Part shown: positions 1 through 6,117 of the stretch, one piece after another
Position numbering within the stretch: the stretch's first letter is position 1
Layout of the letters: each line of letters begins with the position of its first letter
The notes under the pieces: generated by a model
Database searches by the model: none
Seen by the model: the letters and a program-made list of their open reading frames with translations, nothing else
What the model was told of the DNA's origin: nothing
Source: JBOHBN01 sp050698355
GTDB taxonomy: Bacteria > Actinomycetota > Actinomycetes > Streptosporangiales > WHST01
DNA length: 7,697 nt
NCBI GenBank assembly: GCA_050698355.1
Contig: JBOHBN010000347.1
Coordinates: 1-7,697, forward strand
Reading direction: 5' to 3'
Position numbers and translations under genes: made by a program

Positions 1-202
1 CCCCGCAGCAGCCGCCACCGCCGCCTGCGGGCGCCGCGGCCGGCGTGCTTGCCGCCCGGCCGGTGACGGCCACACTCGAGAACACCCGGTCGGCGTGCGG
101 CTCGCCGCATGGGCAGTCCGCCGACGCGTTGGCCTCCGCCATCGGGCGGGATACCTCGAAGTGGTCGCCGCAGGTGCGGCACTTGTACTCATAGCGCGCC
201 AT
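1..202 (-). CDS. FmdB-family zinc-ribbon protein (3' end cut by window edge)
   Basis: The reverse strand encodes at least 67 residues starting MARYEYKCRTCGDHFEV and continues past the left edge. A first cysteine pair (Cys8, Cys11, CxxC) follows the Y-E-Y-K opening typical of the FmdB/CxxC_CxxC_SSSS putative regulatory family, and a second pair (Cys30, Cys32) closes the ribbon. It is followed by F-S-S-V-A-V-T-G-R, then an Ala/Pro linker and a Gly-Cys-rich tail beginning at about residue 60, common in actinomycete members. The cysteines should bind one zinc ion. The biological role of the family is unsettled; the name comes from a formamidase operon regulator. The start at 202 has a GGGAG only 2 bases upstream, so the ribosome site is poor. 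The gene is divergent from the hydrolase, with almost no space between them. Confidence 0.87.
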   Translation of the reverse strand, partial: MARYEYKCRTCGDHFEVSRPMAEANASADCPCGEPHADRVFSSVAVTGRAASTPAAAPAGGGGGCCG

Positions 203-232
203 GGCTCCCAGCGTACGCGGCATGACGCCCGC

Positions 233-238
233 TAGCCT
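233..238 (+). promoter_or_regulatory. candidate -10 element for the hydrolase gene
   Basis: TAGCCT fits the actinomycete TANNNT -10 pattern. It ends 7 bases before the GTG at 246, so transcription from it would begin at about that codon and give a leaderless message. No clear -35 hexamer is visible. This rests on the -10 pattern and spacing alone. Confidence 0.3.
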
Positions 239-245
239 CGGTGCC

Positions 246-965
246 GTGGTGGAGATCCGGTACGACACAGTGCTTCCCGCCCGGCGCACCCCGGTGACCC
301 TGCGCACCGCGGATGGGCTCGCGCTCGTCGGTGAGCTGGCGCTGCCCGCGCAGCGGCCGCCGGTCGCCACGCTCGTCACCTTGCACCCGCTGCCGACACA
401 CGGCGGCATGATGGACAGCCACGTGTACCGCAAGGCCGCGGCGCGGCTGCCGGCGATGGCCGATCTGGCTATCCTCCGGTTCAATACGCGCGGCACGTCG
501 AGCGAGCAGGGGACCAGCGAGGGTGCGTTCGACGAGGGCGAGGGGGAGCGGTACGACGTTGCCGCCGCCCTGGAGTACGCGGAGTTCTCCGACCTGCCCG
601 CGGTCTGGCTCGTCGGCTGGTCGTTCGGCAGTGAGCTGGCGCTGCGGTGGGGCGGCGACCCGTCCGTCGCGGGTCTGATCCTGCTCTCGCCGCCGTTGAA
701 GCGCGCGACCGATGACGACCTGGACCGGTGGGCGGCCAACGGCTCGCCGGTGGTCGCGCTCGTACCGGAGCTGGACGACTACCTGCGTCCAGCGGAGGCA
801 CGCGAACGCTTCGCTCGGGTGCCGCAGGCCGAGGTCGTCGCTGTCGACGGCTGCCGCCACCTGTGGGTAGGCGAACAGTACGTGCGGCGCGCGCTGGACG
901 AGATCGTCCGGCGCGTCAACCCGGCCGCGGCACCGTTACCGACGTCGTGGCCGTCGCCCCGCTGA
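246..965 (+). CDS. alpha/beta hydrolase, COG2945-like
   Basis: This is a small single-domain alpha/beta hydrolase of unknown substrate, about 239 residues from the GTG at 246 (the frame is open from an ATG at 201, giving 254). Residue numbers here count from that ATG. H-P-L-P at 62-65 followed by a GGMMDS segment, L-R-F-N-T-R-G at 92-98 (oxyanion-side loop) and F-D-E-G-x-G-E at 110-116 are the pattern of the COG2945 group. The nucleophile elbow is G-W-S-F-G at 139-143 with Ser141. The likely acid is Asp192 or Asp193 and the base is His220. There is no signal peptide, so it should be cytoplasmic. The ATG at 201 lies on top of the divergent FmdB start and has no ribosome site. ATG 222 or GTG 246/249 are more plausible, and family members begin close to the conserved VTLRTADGLALVGEL strand. 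It ends 6 bases from the convergent Tudor-like gene. The family is confident; function is not assigned. Confidence 0.85.
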   Translation: MVEIRYDTVLPARRTPVTLRTADGLALVGELALPAQRPPVATLVTLHPLPTHGGMMDSHVYRKAAARLPAMADLAILRFNTRGTSSEQGTSEGAFDEGEGERYDVAAALEYAEFSDLPAVWLVGWSFGSELALRWGGDPSVAGLILLSPPLKRATDDDLDRWAANGSPVVALVPELDDYLRPAEARERFARVPQAEVVAVDGCRHLWVGEQYVRRALDEIVRRVNPAAAPLPTSWPSPR

Positions 966-971
966 CGCTCT

Positions 972-1202
972 CTAAAGCTTGGTCAGCTTGCTGCTCGGCA
1001 GGGCGATGCGCTCGACGATGCCGGAGCCGAAGTCCGCGCGAAGCGCGGCGGTTCCCTCGACGGCGACCACGATGCCGAGCCCGAACCGGTCATGGTTCAC
1101 CCGGTCGTCCACCGTGTAGACCTCACGCGGGGCCTCGGTCGTTGGAACGTTGAATGGGCTGGTTGCAAGAGGCCGTCGTCCGGCGGCTGCAGTAGGTTTC
1201 AT
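972..1202 (-). CDS. small Tudor/KOW-like protein, function unknown
   Basis: This is a 76-residue protein with ATG at 1202; a TTG one codon upstream is an unlikely start. Residues about 1-28 are low-complexity. The core Y-T-V-D-D-R-V-N-H-D-R-F-G-L-G-I-V-V-A-V-E-G followed by a D-F-G-S-G stretch and ending S-S-K-L-T-K-L resembles the small beta-barrel (Tudor/KOW/SH3-like) fold at the C-terminus of UvrD/PcrA helicases. The same H-x-x-F-G-x-G-x-V signature occurs in many short actinomycete proteins of unknown role. A nucleic-acid or polymerase contact is possible by analogy, but nothing here proves it. It is the last of a minus-strand run, 19 bases after the AI-2E-family gene, and probably co-transcribed with it. 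No strong ribosome site precedes the ATG, so the true start could be further inside, nearer the conserved core. Confidence 0.75.
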   Translation of the reverse strand: MKPTAAAGRRPLATSPFNVPTTEAPREVYTVDDRVNHDRFGLGIVVAVEGTAALRADFGSGIVERIALPSSKLTKL

Positions 1203-1221
1203 CAACTACCAGTATGCATCT

Positions 1222-2358
1222 TCAGGCGCGTTCTAGCCTGCGCAGGGCCACCTCGCGAAACAACAGCAGCGCCGCTGCGGCGAGCGGGATCGCGAGCAGC
1301 GCGCCGAGGGCGCCGAGCAGGCTCCCGCCGATGAGGATGGCGATGACGGTCATCGCGGGCGGCAGCTCGACCGCGCGGCGCATCACCCGCGGGTAGATCA
1401 GGTAGTTCTCCGCCTGCTGGTAGGCCACGTAGAACAGGCCCGTGGCGATGCCTGTACCCACGCCGTTGGCGAACGAGACGAGCGTGACGAGCACGGCCCC
1501 GATCGTCGCGCCGACCATGGGGATGAGGTCGAGCAGCATGACCGTGAGCGCGAGCGGTAGCGCGTACGGGACCTGCCAGGCGAGCAGCCAGATGTAGCTC
1601 GTCACACCGGCGACGAACGCGATCACGGTGGCGCCCGAGACGTAGCCGCCGACGCGGCCGACGATCTCGTCGCCGAGCAGCGTGACGCGTTCCCGGCGCG
1701 AGTGCGGCGCCAGCTGGTAGCAGGACCGCTTGATCTTCGGCAGCGAGGCGAGGAAGTACAACGTCAGTACGAGCACGCAGAAGGCGCTGAAGAGGGTGCC
1801 GAGCACCGCCTTACCGAGGCCGATGATGCCGGTCGCGGCCAGCCCGCCGAGCTCGCTGCCCTTCGTGTCCAGGTACTCCTGGAACCGGGCGACCAGGTGG
1901 AACCGGTCGTCCAGGCGGCTCACCGTCTGGTTGTTCTCCAGCGCGGTCAGATACTCGTCGCGGTGCTGCCAGAACTCCTCGGACTGCCCGACGAGCGGCG
2001 GGACGATCGTCGACACGAACCCGGCCACGAACAGGAGTACGGCGGCGAACACGATCACGACCGCCCACGTGCGCGGTATCCGGCGGCGCTGGAGCCACTC
2101 GACTGCCGGGTTGAGCCCGATCGCGAGGAACATCGCGATGACGAGCAGGATGAGCACCTGCCGCACGCCGATGATGGCTTGCACGAGCAGGTACGCCAGC
2201 GCCACGCCCAGCGCGCCGGTGAACCCGAAGAGGAACGGCGACCTGCGAAACGGCCGACCCGGCCTGCCGAACGGGAAGTCGTCCCGATCGCCGGTCGGGG
2301 TCTCTAGCCCGCCATCGTCGGCTACCTCACCCTCGGCGGCGTCAGATCGGGTCTGCAC
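1222..2358 (-). CDS. AI-2E/PerM-family transporter-like membrane protein
   Basis: This 378-residue integral membrane protein belongs to the AI-2E transporter family (PF01594; TqsA, YdiK, PerM and YtvI-like). Residues 1-40 are polar and cytoplasmic. Hydrophobic segments lie near 45-63, 67-82 and 97-120. A long hydrophilic region follows (about 125-170), then segments near 175-205, 242-262, 265-295, 300-316 and 335-365. The family signature D-L-I-P-M-V-G-A-T-I-G is at 277-287, and Q-Q-x-E-N-Y-L-I-Y-P-R-V-M at 314-326. Members have been linked to autoinducer-2 export, Na+/H+ antiport or permeability, so the substrate cannot be read from sequence. It starts with GTG only 3 bases after the stop of the FilP-like gene and has only a weak AGG ahead of it, so translational coupling is likely. 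The length is normal. Confidence 0.92.
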   Translation of the reverse strand: MQTRSDAAEGEVADDGGLETPTGDRDDFPFGRPGRPFRRSPFLFGFTGALGVALAYLLVQAIIGVRQVLILLVIAMFLAIGLNPAVEWLQRRRIPRTWAVVIVFAAVLLFVAGFVSTIVPPLVGQSEEFWQHRDEYLTALENNQTVSRLDDRFHLVARFQEYLDTKGSELGGLAATGIIGLGKAVLGTLFSAFCVLVLTLYFLASLPKIKRSCYQLAPHSRRERVTLLGDEIVGRVGGYVSGATVIAFVAGVTSYIWLLAWQVPYALPLALTVMLLDLIPMVGATIGAVLVTLVSFANGVGTGIATGLFYVAYQQAENYLIYPRVMRRAVELPPAMTVIAILIGGSLLGALGALLAIPLAAAALLLFREVALRRLERA

Positions 2359-2361
2359 GAC

Positions 2362-3351
2362 CTAGCGCTGCTGGCCGGTGCCACCCTTGGGTCCGCTCTG
2401 TGGGACGGCCTGCGCGTGCGGGCGATCACCGCGGTCGCCCTGCGGACGGGGTGCGCCGCCCGGCGTGCCGGTCTTGCTTCCCGCCTGGTTGCCCGACGAC
2501 GGCGACTGCGGGGAGCCCTTGGCGTTGCCCTGTGCCGGGGTCTGGGACCCGCCCTGTTGCGGTGCCTTCTTCTCGTCCCTCTGGAGGGGCTCGGTCGGCT
2601 GGGTGTGTGCCTCGCCGCCCTTCGCCCCGCGGCTCGCGCCGACGTTGACCGGTGCGGCCCCGCCGAGCAGCTTGCGCAGCTGCTCCATCTGGGTGTTGAC
2701 CGCGTCCTTGCGCTCGTCGAGCTCTGCCAGCTGCTGCTCGGTTTCGGCGCGTACGGCGCTGGCGTGCTTCTCCGCCTCGCCGCGAATCCGGTCGGAGTCC
2801 TCCTTGGCGAGGCGAACGAGCTGCTCGGCCTTCTTCTTGGACTCGCCGACGAGGCGCTCGGCCTCGTTGGTGGCGGCCTTGCGCTTCTCCTCGACCTCGG
2901 TCGTCGCCGCCTTGCGCTTCTCCTCGACCTCCCGGTCGACCTCCTCGCGCTTGCGCTTGACCTCGGCCGTGAGGTCGGACTGCTGCTGCGAGCGGCGCTT
3001 CTCGGCCCCCTCGGCGTCGCGCTTGGCCTTGCCGGCGACCTGCTCGCGCAGCTGCTCGGCTTCGGTACGCGCGCGGCGTACGACGTCGGTCGACTCGTCC
3101 TCGGCGAGCCGCAGCAACTGCTCGACCCGCCCGCCCAGACCGGCGTAGGAGGGTTTCGCCTGCTCGTCGACCTTCTTCTGGGTGGTCTGGAGTGCCTCGT
3201 TGAGCTCCGAGTTGTGGTCGCGCAGCTGTTTCACCGACGACTCGACCTGGCTTACGTAGTCATCAACCTGGTTGCGCGCGTAACCGCGCATGACCACGTC
3301 GAAGGCCCGGTTGGAGAAGAAGTCCTCCAGCGGCGGCTGTTCAGGCGTCAT
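2362..3351 (-). CDS. filP: FilP/DivIVA-like coiled-coil cytoskeletal protein
   Basis: This is a 329-residue protein. Residues 17-37 (F-D-V-V-M-R-G-Y-A-R-N-Q-V-D-D-Y and on) match the DivIVA N-terminal pattern, R-G-Y-x-x-x-Q-V-D. A linker with P-S-Y-A-G-L-G at 67-73 leads into a continuous charged coiled coil to about 227, then a disordered Gly/Pro/Gln/Ser tail (231-329). The P-S-Y-A-G-L-G-x-R-V-E-x-x-L-R-L-A-E block and the end of the coil (A-E-L-D-E-R-K-D-A-V-N-T-Q) resemble Streptomyces FilP (about 310 residues, from memory), a filament-forming protein that works with DivIVA at hyphal tips. Neighbourhood supports this: in S. coelicolor filP and scy sit next to mce. The start is ATG 3351, because GAGGA lies 7 bases upstream; the frame is open to a TTG at 3402 but without a ribosome site. 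A generic DivIVA-domain protein is the alternative reading. The Gly/Pro/Gln tail is not part of FilP as I remember it. Confidence 0.78.
   Translation of the reverse strand: MTPEQPPLEDFFSNRAFDVVMRGYARNQVDDYVSQVESSVKQLRDHNSELNEALQTTQKKVDEQAKPSYAGLGGRVEQLLRLAEDESTDVVRRARTEAEQLREQVAGKAKRDAEGAEKRRSQQQSDLTAEVKRKREEVDREVEEKRKAATTEVEEKRKAATNEAERLVGESKKKAEQLVRLAKEDSDRIRGEAEKHASAVRAETEQQLAELDERKDAVNTQMEQLRKLLGGAAPVNVGASRGAKGGEAHTQPTEPLQRDEKKAPQQGGSQTPAQGNAKGSPQSPSSGNQAGSKTGTPGGAPRPQGDRGDRPHAQAVPQSGPKGGTGQQR
2671..3132 (-). repeat. 14 tandem 11-residue (hendecad) units in the FilP-like coiled coil
   Basis: Residues 74-227 divide without gap into 14 units of 11 residues. Positions 3, 6 or 7, and 10 of each unit are mostly hydrophobic (for example K-K-A-E-Q-L-V-R-L-A-K and N-E-A-E-R-L-V-G-E-S-K), giving the 3-4-4 spacing of a hendecad coiled coil, not a heptad one. 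Units 4-8 are more polar, with Lys, Asp or Gln at position 6, so this part of the core is weaker. The phase was assigned by eye. Confidence 0.7.
2869..2934 (-). repeat. 33-base tandem duplication (hendecad units 7 and 8)
   Basis: The halves 2869-2901 and 2902-2934 match at 27 of 33 bases, including 23 identical bases in a row (2876-2898 and 2909-2931). They encode E-V-E-E-K-R-K-A-A-T twice. This is the only pair of units alike at the DNA level, so it looks like a comparatively recent in-frame duplication within an older repeat. Confidence 0.85.
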
Positions 3352-3391
3352 GTGCTCATCCTCGCAGAGCGGAGCGGACCAATGCACTAGG

Positions 3392-3401
3392 TGTTCGAAC
3401 A
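3392..3401. promoter_or_regulatory. perfect 10-base palindrome upstream of the filP-like gene
   Basis: TGTTCGAACA is a perfect palindrome, 40 bases upstream of the filP-like start, within the 81-base gap after the epimerase gene. It could be an operator. I cannot tie it to a known regulator, and a 10-base palindrome can occur by chance. Confidence 0.3.
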
Positions 3402-3432
3402 ATCCAGACTAAACCACCGCGACCGCAAAGCG

Positions 3433-3870
3433 TCATCGATCCGTCGCCTCCGCGTGCTCGACCAGCTCGACGAGCACACCGCCGGCGTCCTTGGGGTGTA
3501 TGAAGTTCACCCGCGTGCCCGCGGTACCGCGCCTCGCCTCCGGGTACGCGAGCCGCAGACCGCGGGCGAGCAGCGTCGCCTGCTCCCGGTCGATGTCGTC
3601 GACGGTGAACGCGACCTGGTGAATGCCCGGGCCCGACCGTTCCAGGAACTTCGCGATGGCCGAGTCCTGACGTGCCGGTGCCATCAGCTGGATCTCGGCG
3701 CCGGCATCGCCGGCGGTGTCGGGCCCAGGGGCCAGCATGGCCTCCCGCACCCCTTGGTCCTCGTTGGTCTCCTCGTGCGTGACCCGCATGCCGAAGGTCG
3801 ACTCGTAGAAGCGCTTGGCCTCGTCCAGGTCCGGTACGGCGATCCCGATGTGGTCGATCCGGGTGAACAT
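3433..3870 (-). CDS. mce: methylmalonyl-CoA epimerase
   Basis: This 145-residue enzyme of the vicinal oxygen chelate (glyoxalase) fold interconverts (2S)- and (2R)-methylmalonyl-CoA, linking propionyl-CoA carboxylase to the B12 mutase. Two beta-alpha-beta-beta-beta modules are visible, beginning D-H-I-G-I-A-V (residues 6-12) and G-I-H-Q-V-A-F (82-88). The metal ligands fall where the family expects them: His7, Gln61, His84 and Glu135. Their spacing is within one or two residues of the Propionibacterium enzyme (His12, Gln65, His91, Glu141). Glu43 corresponds to the proposed catalytic Glu48. N-F-I-H-P-K-D-A-G-G-V-L-V-E-L at 122-136 is characteristic. The start is ATG 3870, with AAGGAG 6 bases upstream, a strong site. 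The length is normal. It is divergent from the thiolase gene and upstream of the filP-like gene on the same strand. Confidence 0.95.
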   Translation of the reverse strand: MFTRIDHIGIAVPDLDEAKRFYESTFGMRVTHEETNEDQGVREAMLAPGPDTAGDAGAEIQLMAPARQDSAIAKFLERSGPGIHQVAFTVDDIDREQATLLARGLRLAYPEARRGTAGTRVNFIHPKDAGGVLVELVEHAEATDR

Positions 3871-3947
3871 CCCTCGCTCCTTCGCGGTGGCCGGCTGCCG
3901 CCAAGTATCGTGGCCGCAGGAGACCGGGACGTAGGGGAGGTCGCCGC
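3871..3947. promoter_or_regulatory. divergent promoter region between mce and thiolase
   Basis: These 77 bases must hold the starts of transcription for both the epimerase (leftward) and the thiolase operon (rightward). TATCGT at 3906-3911 fits a -10 pattern for the rightward gene, but I see no convincing -35 at the usual distance. The rightward ribosome site GGGGAGG lies 7 bases before ATG 3948. Position alone supports shared control of the two units. Confidence 0.45.
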
Positions 3948-5147
3948 ATGACCGAGCACACGACTAATGGATCCGTCATCGTCGGTGCCGCGCGGACGCC
4001 GATGGGCCGTCTGCTCGGAGCGTTGAAGGACTTTCCCGGCACCGAGCTGGGGGGGGTCGCGATCCGCGCTGCCCTCGAGCGGGCCGGGCTGGCCGGCACG
4101 GACGTCAGCTACGTGATCATGGGCCAGGTGCTCCAGGCCGGCACGGGCCAGGCGACGGCGCGGCAGGCGGCCGTACGCGCCGGCGTGCCGATGAACGTCC
4201 CGGCGGTCACCATCAACAAGGTCTGCCTTTCCGGGCTGAACGCGATCGCACTCGCCGACCTTTACCTGCGCGACGGCATGGCCGGCGCTGTCGTGGCCGG
4301 CGGCATGGAGTCGATGACCCAGGCGCCGCACCTGCTGCGCGGCTCGCGCGAGGGGTACAAGTACGGCGACGTCACCGTTGTCGACCACATGGCGTACGAC
4401 GGCCTCACCGACGCCTTCGACTGCTGCTCGATGGGCGAGTTGACCGACCGCGAGAACGAGCGCCTCGGTATCGAGCGCGCTGAGCAGGACCGGGTCGCTG
4501 CCCAGTCGCATCAGCGGGCGGCTGCCGCGCGGAAGAATGGCCTGTTCGAGGATGAGATCACACCCGTAGAGGTGCCGCAGCGCCGCGGGGACCCGATCGT
4601 GGTCAGCGAGGATGAGGGCATCCGGCCGGACACCACCGCCGAGGGCCTCGCCAAGTTGCGGCCGGCGTTCCGTCCCGACGGCACCATCACCGCCGCCAGT
4701 GCCTCGCAGATCTCCGACGGCGCCGCGGCCACCGTGGTGACGTCCCGGGCCGAGGCCGAGCGCAGGGGCCTTCCCGTGCTCGCCGAGATCGGAGCGCACG
4801 GCATGGTCGCGGGTCCGGACTCGACGTTGCAGGGCCAACCCGGCGGAGCGATCCGCGCGGCGCTCGACCGCGAGGGCATCAAGGTCTCCGATGTCGACCT
4901 GTTCGAGGTGAACGAGGCGTTCGCCGGTGTCCTCATCCAGTCCATCAAGGACCTCGGCGTCGACGAGGACAGGGTCAACGTCAACGGAGGCGCAATCGCG
5001 CTCGGCCACCCGGTCGGCATGTCTGGTGCCCGGCTCGTGCTGCACCTGGCGTACGAGCTGCGCCGCCGCGGCGGCGGGATCGGCGTCGCCGGGCTCTGCG
5101 GCGGAGGCGGCCAGGGCGACGCCCTCGTCGTCCGGGTAGGCGCGTGA
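3948..5147 (+). CDS. acetyl-CoA C-acetyltransferase (thiolase)
   Basis: This 399-residue thiolase matches the usual 390-400 length of biosynthetic (acetoacetyl-CoA) thiolases. It condenses two acetyl-CoA to acetoacetyl-CoA, or the reverse, in the cytoplasm. The nucleophile is Cys93 in N-K-V-C-L-S-G (90-96). G-G-M-E-S-M (118-123) follows. N-E-A-F-A is at 322-326. The catalytic His354 lies in G-A-I-A-L-G-H-P-x-G (348-357) and the second cysteine, Cys384, in C-G-G-G-G-Q-G (384-390). All active-site parts are present. The conserved N-A-S motif before D-G-A-A reads S-A-S here (A-S-A-S-Q-I-S-D-G-A-A), which I believe is common in actinomycete homologues. ATG 3948 has GGGGAGG 7 bases ahead. It is the first gene of a plus-strand operon and overlaps meaB by 4 bases. 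Specificity for acetoacetyl-CoA over longer ketoacyl-CoA is inferred from length and context. Confidence 0.93.
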   Translation: MTEHTTNGSVIVGAARTPMGRLLGALKDFPGTELGGVAIRAALERAGLAGTDVSYVIMGQVLQAGTGQATARQAAVRAGVPMNVPAVTINKVCLSGLNAIALADLYLRDGMAGAVVAGGMESMTQAPHLLRGSREGYKYGDVTVVDHMAYDGLTDAFDCCSMGELTDRENERLGIERAEQDRVAAQSHQRAAAARKNGLFEDEITPVEVPQRRGDPIVVSEDEGIRPDTTAEGLAKLRPAFRPDGTITAASASQISDGAAATVVTSRAEAERRGLPVLAEIGAHGMVAGPDSTLQGQPGGAIRAALDREGIKVSDVDLFEVNEAFAGVLIQSIKDLGVDEDRVNVNGGAIALGHPVGMSGARLVLHLAYELRRRGGGIGVAGLCGGGGQGDALVVRVGA

Positions 5148-6112
5148 CCGACGCGGGTGTCGCGGGTCTCGTCGAGCAGGCCGTCGCTGGGCGGCCGCGT
5201 GCCGTCGCGCGGCTGATCTCGCTGATCGAGGACGGCGGCGGCGAGCTGCGCGAGGCGATGGCGGCGCTCGTCCCGCGCGGCACAGGCGCGTACGTGCTCG
5301 GCCTGACCGGTGCTCCCGGCGTCGGCAAGTCGACGATGACCAACGCCCTCGTCAGCGCTTTCCGCAAGCGCGGTGACCGGGTCGGCGTGCTGGCTGTCGA
5401 CCCCACGTCGCCGTTCTCCGGTGGCGCGCTGCTCGGCGACCGGGTGCGGATGCAGGACCACTTCGCCGACCGGGACGTGTACATCAGGTCGATGGCCAGC
5501 CGCGGGCACCTCGGCGGGCTGGCCGCTGCCACGGTGCAGGCCGTCCGGGTGCTCGACGCCGCGGGATGCGCCGTCGTGCTCATCGAGACCGTCGGCGTGG
5601 GCCAGTCGGAGGTCGAGATCGCGTCGGCCGCGGACACCACCACCATCCTGCTGGCGCCCGGCATGGGCGATGCGATCCAGACGGCCAAGGCCGGCCTGTT
5701 CGAGGTGGGCGATATCTACTGCGTCAACAAGGCGGACCGGGACGGCGCGGACCAGACCGTACGCGAGGTGAACCACATGCTCGGGCTGGGGGAGCGTCGC
5801 GGGCCAGGTGACTGGCGGCCGTCGGTGGTGCGCACCATCGCCACCGACGGGGACGGGTTGGACGAGCTGGTCGAGGCGATCGACAAGCACCACGACTGGC
5901 TGTCCCGCGAGGACCGGCTGGCGAAGCGCCGCCGGCAGCGGGTCGCGGACGAGATCGAGGCGCTGGCGCTCGCGACCCTCAGCGCGCGCATGGGCAACCT
6001 GCACGGTGACCAGCGGATCGGCGCACTCGCCGACCGGGTCGTGGCCGGCGACCTGGATCCGTACGCGGCCGCGGACGAGCTGGTGTCCGGGCTCACGGGG
6101 AACGGTCGCTGA
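5144..6112 (+). CDS. meaB: MeaB/ArgK-type GTPase, B12-mutase chaperone
   Basis: This is a 322-residue G3E-class P-loop GTPase. Family members gate adenosylcobalamin delivery to methylmalonyl-CoA mutase and rescue the inactivated enzyme; the E. coli homologue was once misnamed ArgK. The Walker A loop is G-A-P-G-V-G-K-S-T at 56-64. The switch region D-P-T-S-P-F-S-G-G-A-L-L-G-D-R at 86-100 is diagnostic. E-T-V-G-V-G-Q-S-E is at 148-156 and the guanine-specificity motif N-K-A-D at 195-198. The helical C-terminus (about 255-322) is the dimerisation arm. The GTG start shares GTGA with the thiolase stop, so translation is coupled. Its client could be the mutase encoded further downstream, a separate methylmalonyl-CoA mutase elsewhere in the genome, or both. 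It is a stand-alone MeaB, not part of a fused IcmF. Confidence 0.95.
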   Translation: MTDAGVAGLVEQAVAGRPRAVARLISLIEDGGGELREAMAALVPRGTGAYVLGLTGAPGVGKSTMTNALVSAFRKRGDRVGVLAVDPTSPFSGGALLGDRVRMQDHFADRDVYIRSMASRGHLGGLAAATVQAVRVLDAAGCAVVLIETVGVGQSEVEIASAADTTTILLAPGMGDAIQTAKAGLFEVGDIYCVNKADRDGADQTVREVNHMLGLGERRGPGDWRPSVVRTIATDGDGLDELVEAIDKHHDWLSREDRLAKRRRQRVADEIEALALATLSARMGNLHGDQRIGALADRVVAGDLDPYAAADELVSGLTGNGR

Positions 6113-6117
6113 GTCGG

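Noticed and set aside
189..860. 223-codon minus-strand frame opposite the hydrolase
   Set aside because: Arg/Gln/Val-rich shadow. The hydrolase has an intact nucleophile elbow and other family motifs, and the real minus-strand gene here is the FmdB protein in another frame.
975..989. AAGCT-N5-AGCTT hairpin between the convergent genes as a terminator
   Set aside because: It has a five-pair, mostly A/T stem lying inside the end of the Tudor-like coding sequence (KLTKL) with no T-run. It is explained by the repeated Lys-Leu codons.
2416..3390. 324-codon Leu-rich open frame on the plus strand opposite the filP-like gene
   Set aside because: The repeated Leu pattern is just the complement of the Lys/Glu/Gln codons of the 11-residue repeat. 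It looks like membrane sequence but is an artefact.
3392..3401. TGTTCGAACA as a LexA (SOS) box
   Set aside because: The actinomycete LexA box is GAAC-N4-GTTC. Here the half-sites are in the reverse order with no spacer.
3352..3402. 17-residue N-terminal extension of the filP-like gene from a TTG at 3402
   Set aside because: There is no ribosome site, and the extension would cover the palindrome and run through the GAGGA site that serves ATG 3351.
3684..5045. 453-codon open frame on the minus strand across the thiolase gene
   Set aside because: It has low-complexity Arg/Ala/His-rich content, no recognisable domain, and lies opposite a thiolase with all catalytic motifs. Long antisense frames are expected at this GC content.
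4511..6004. 497-codon open frame on the minus strand across the thiolase end and meaB
   Set aside because: It is a shadow of two well-supported genes, with composition of a reversed GC-rich frame and no motif.
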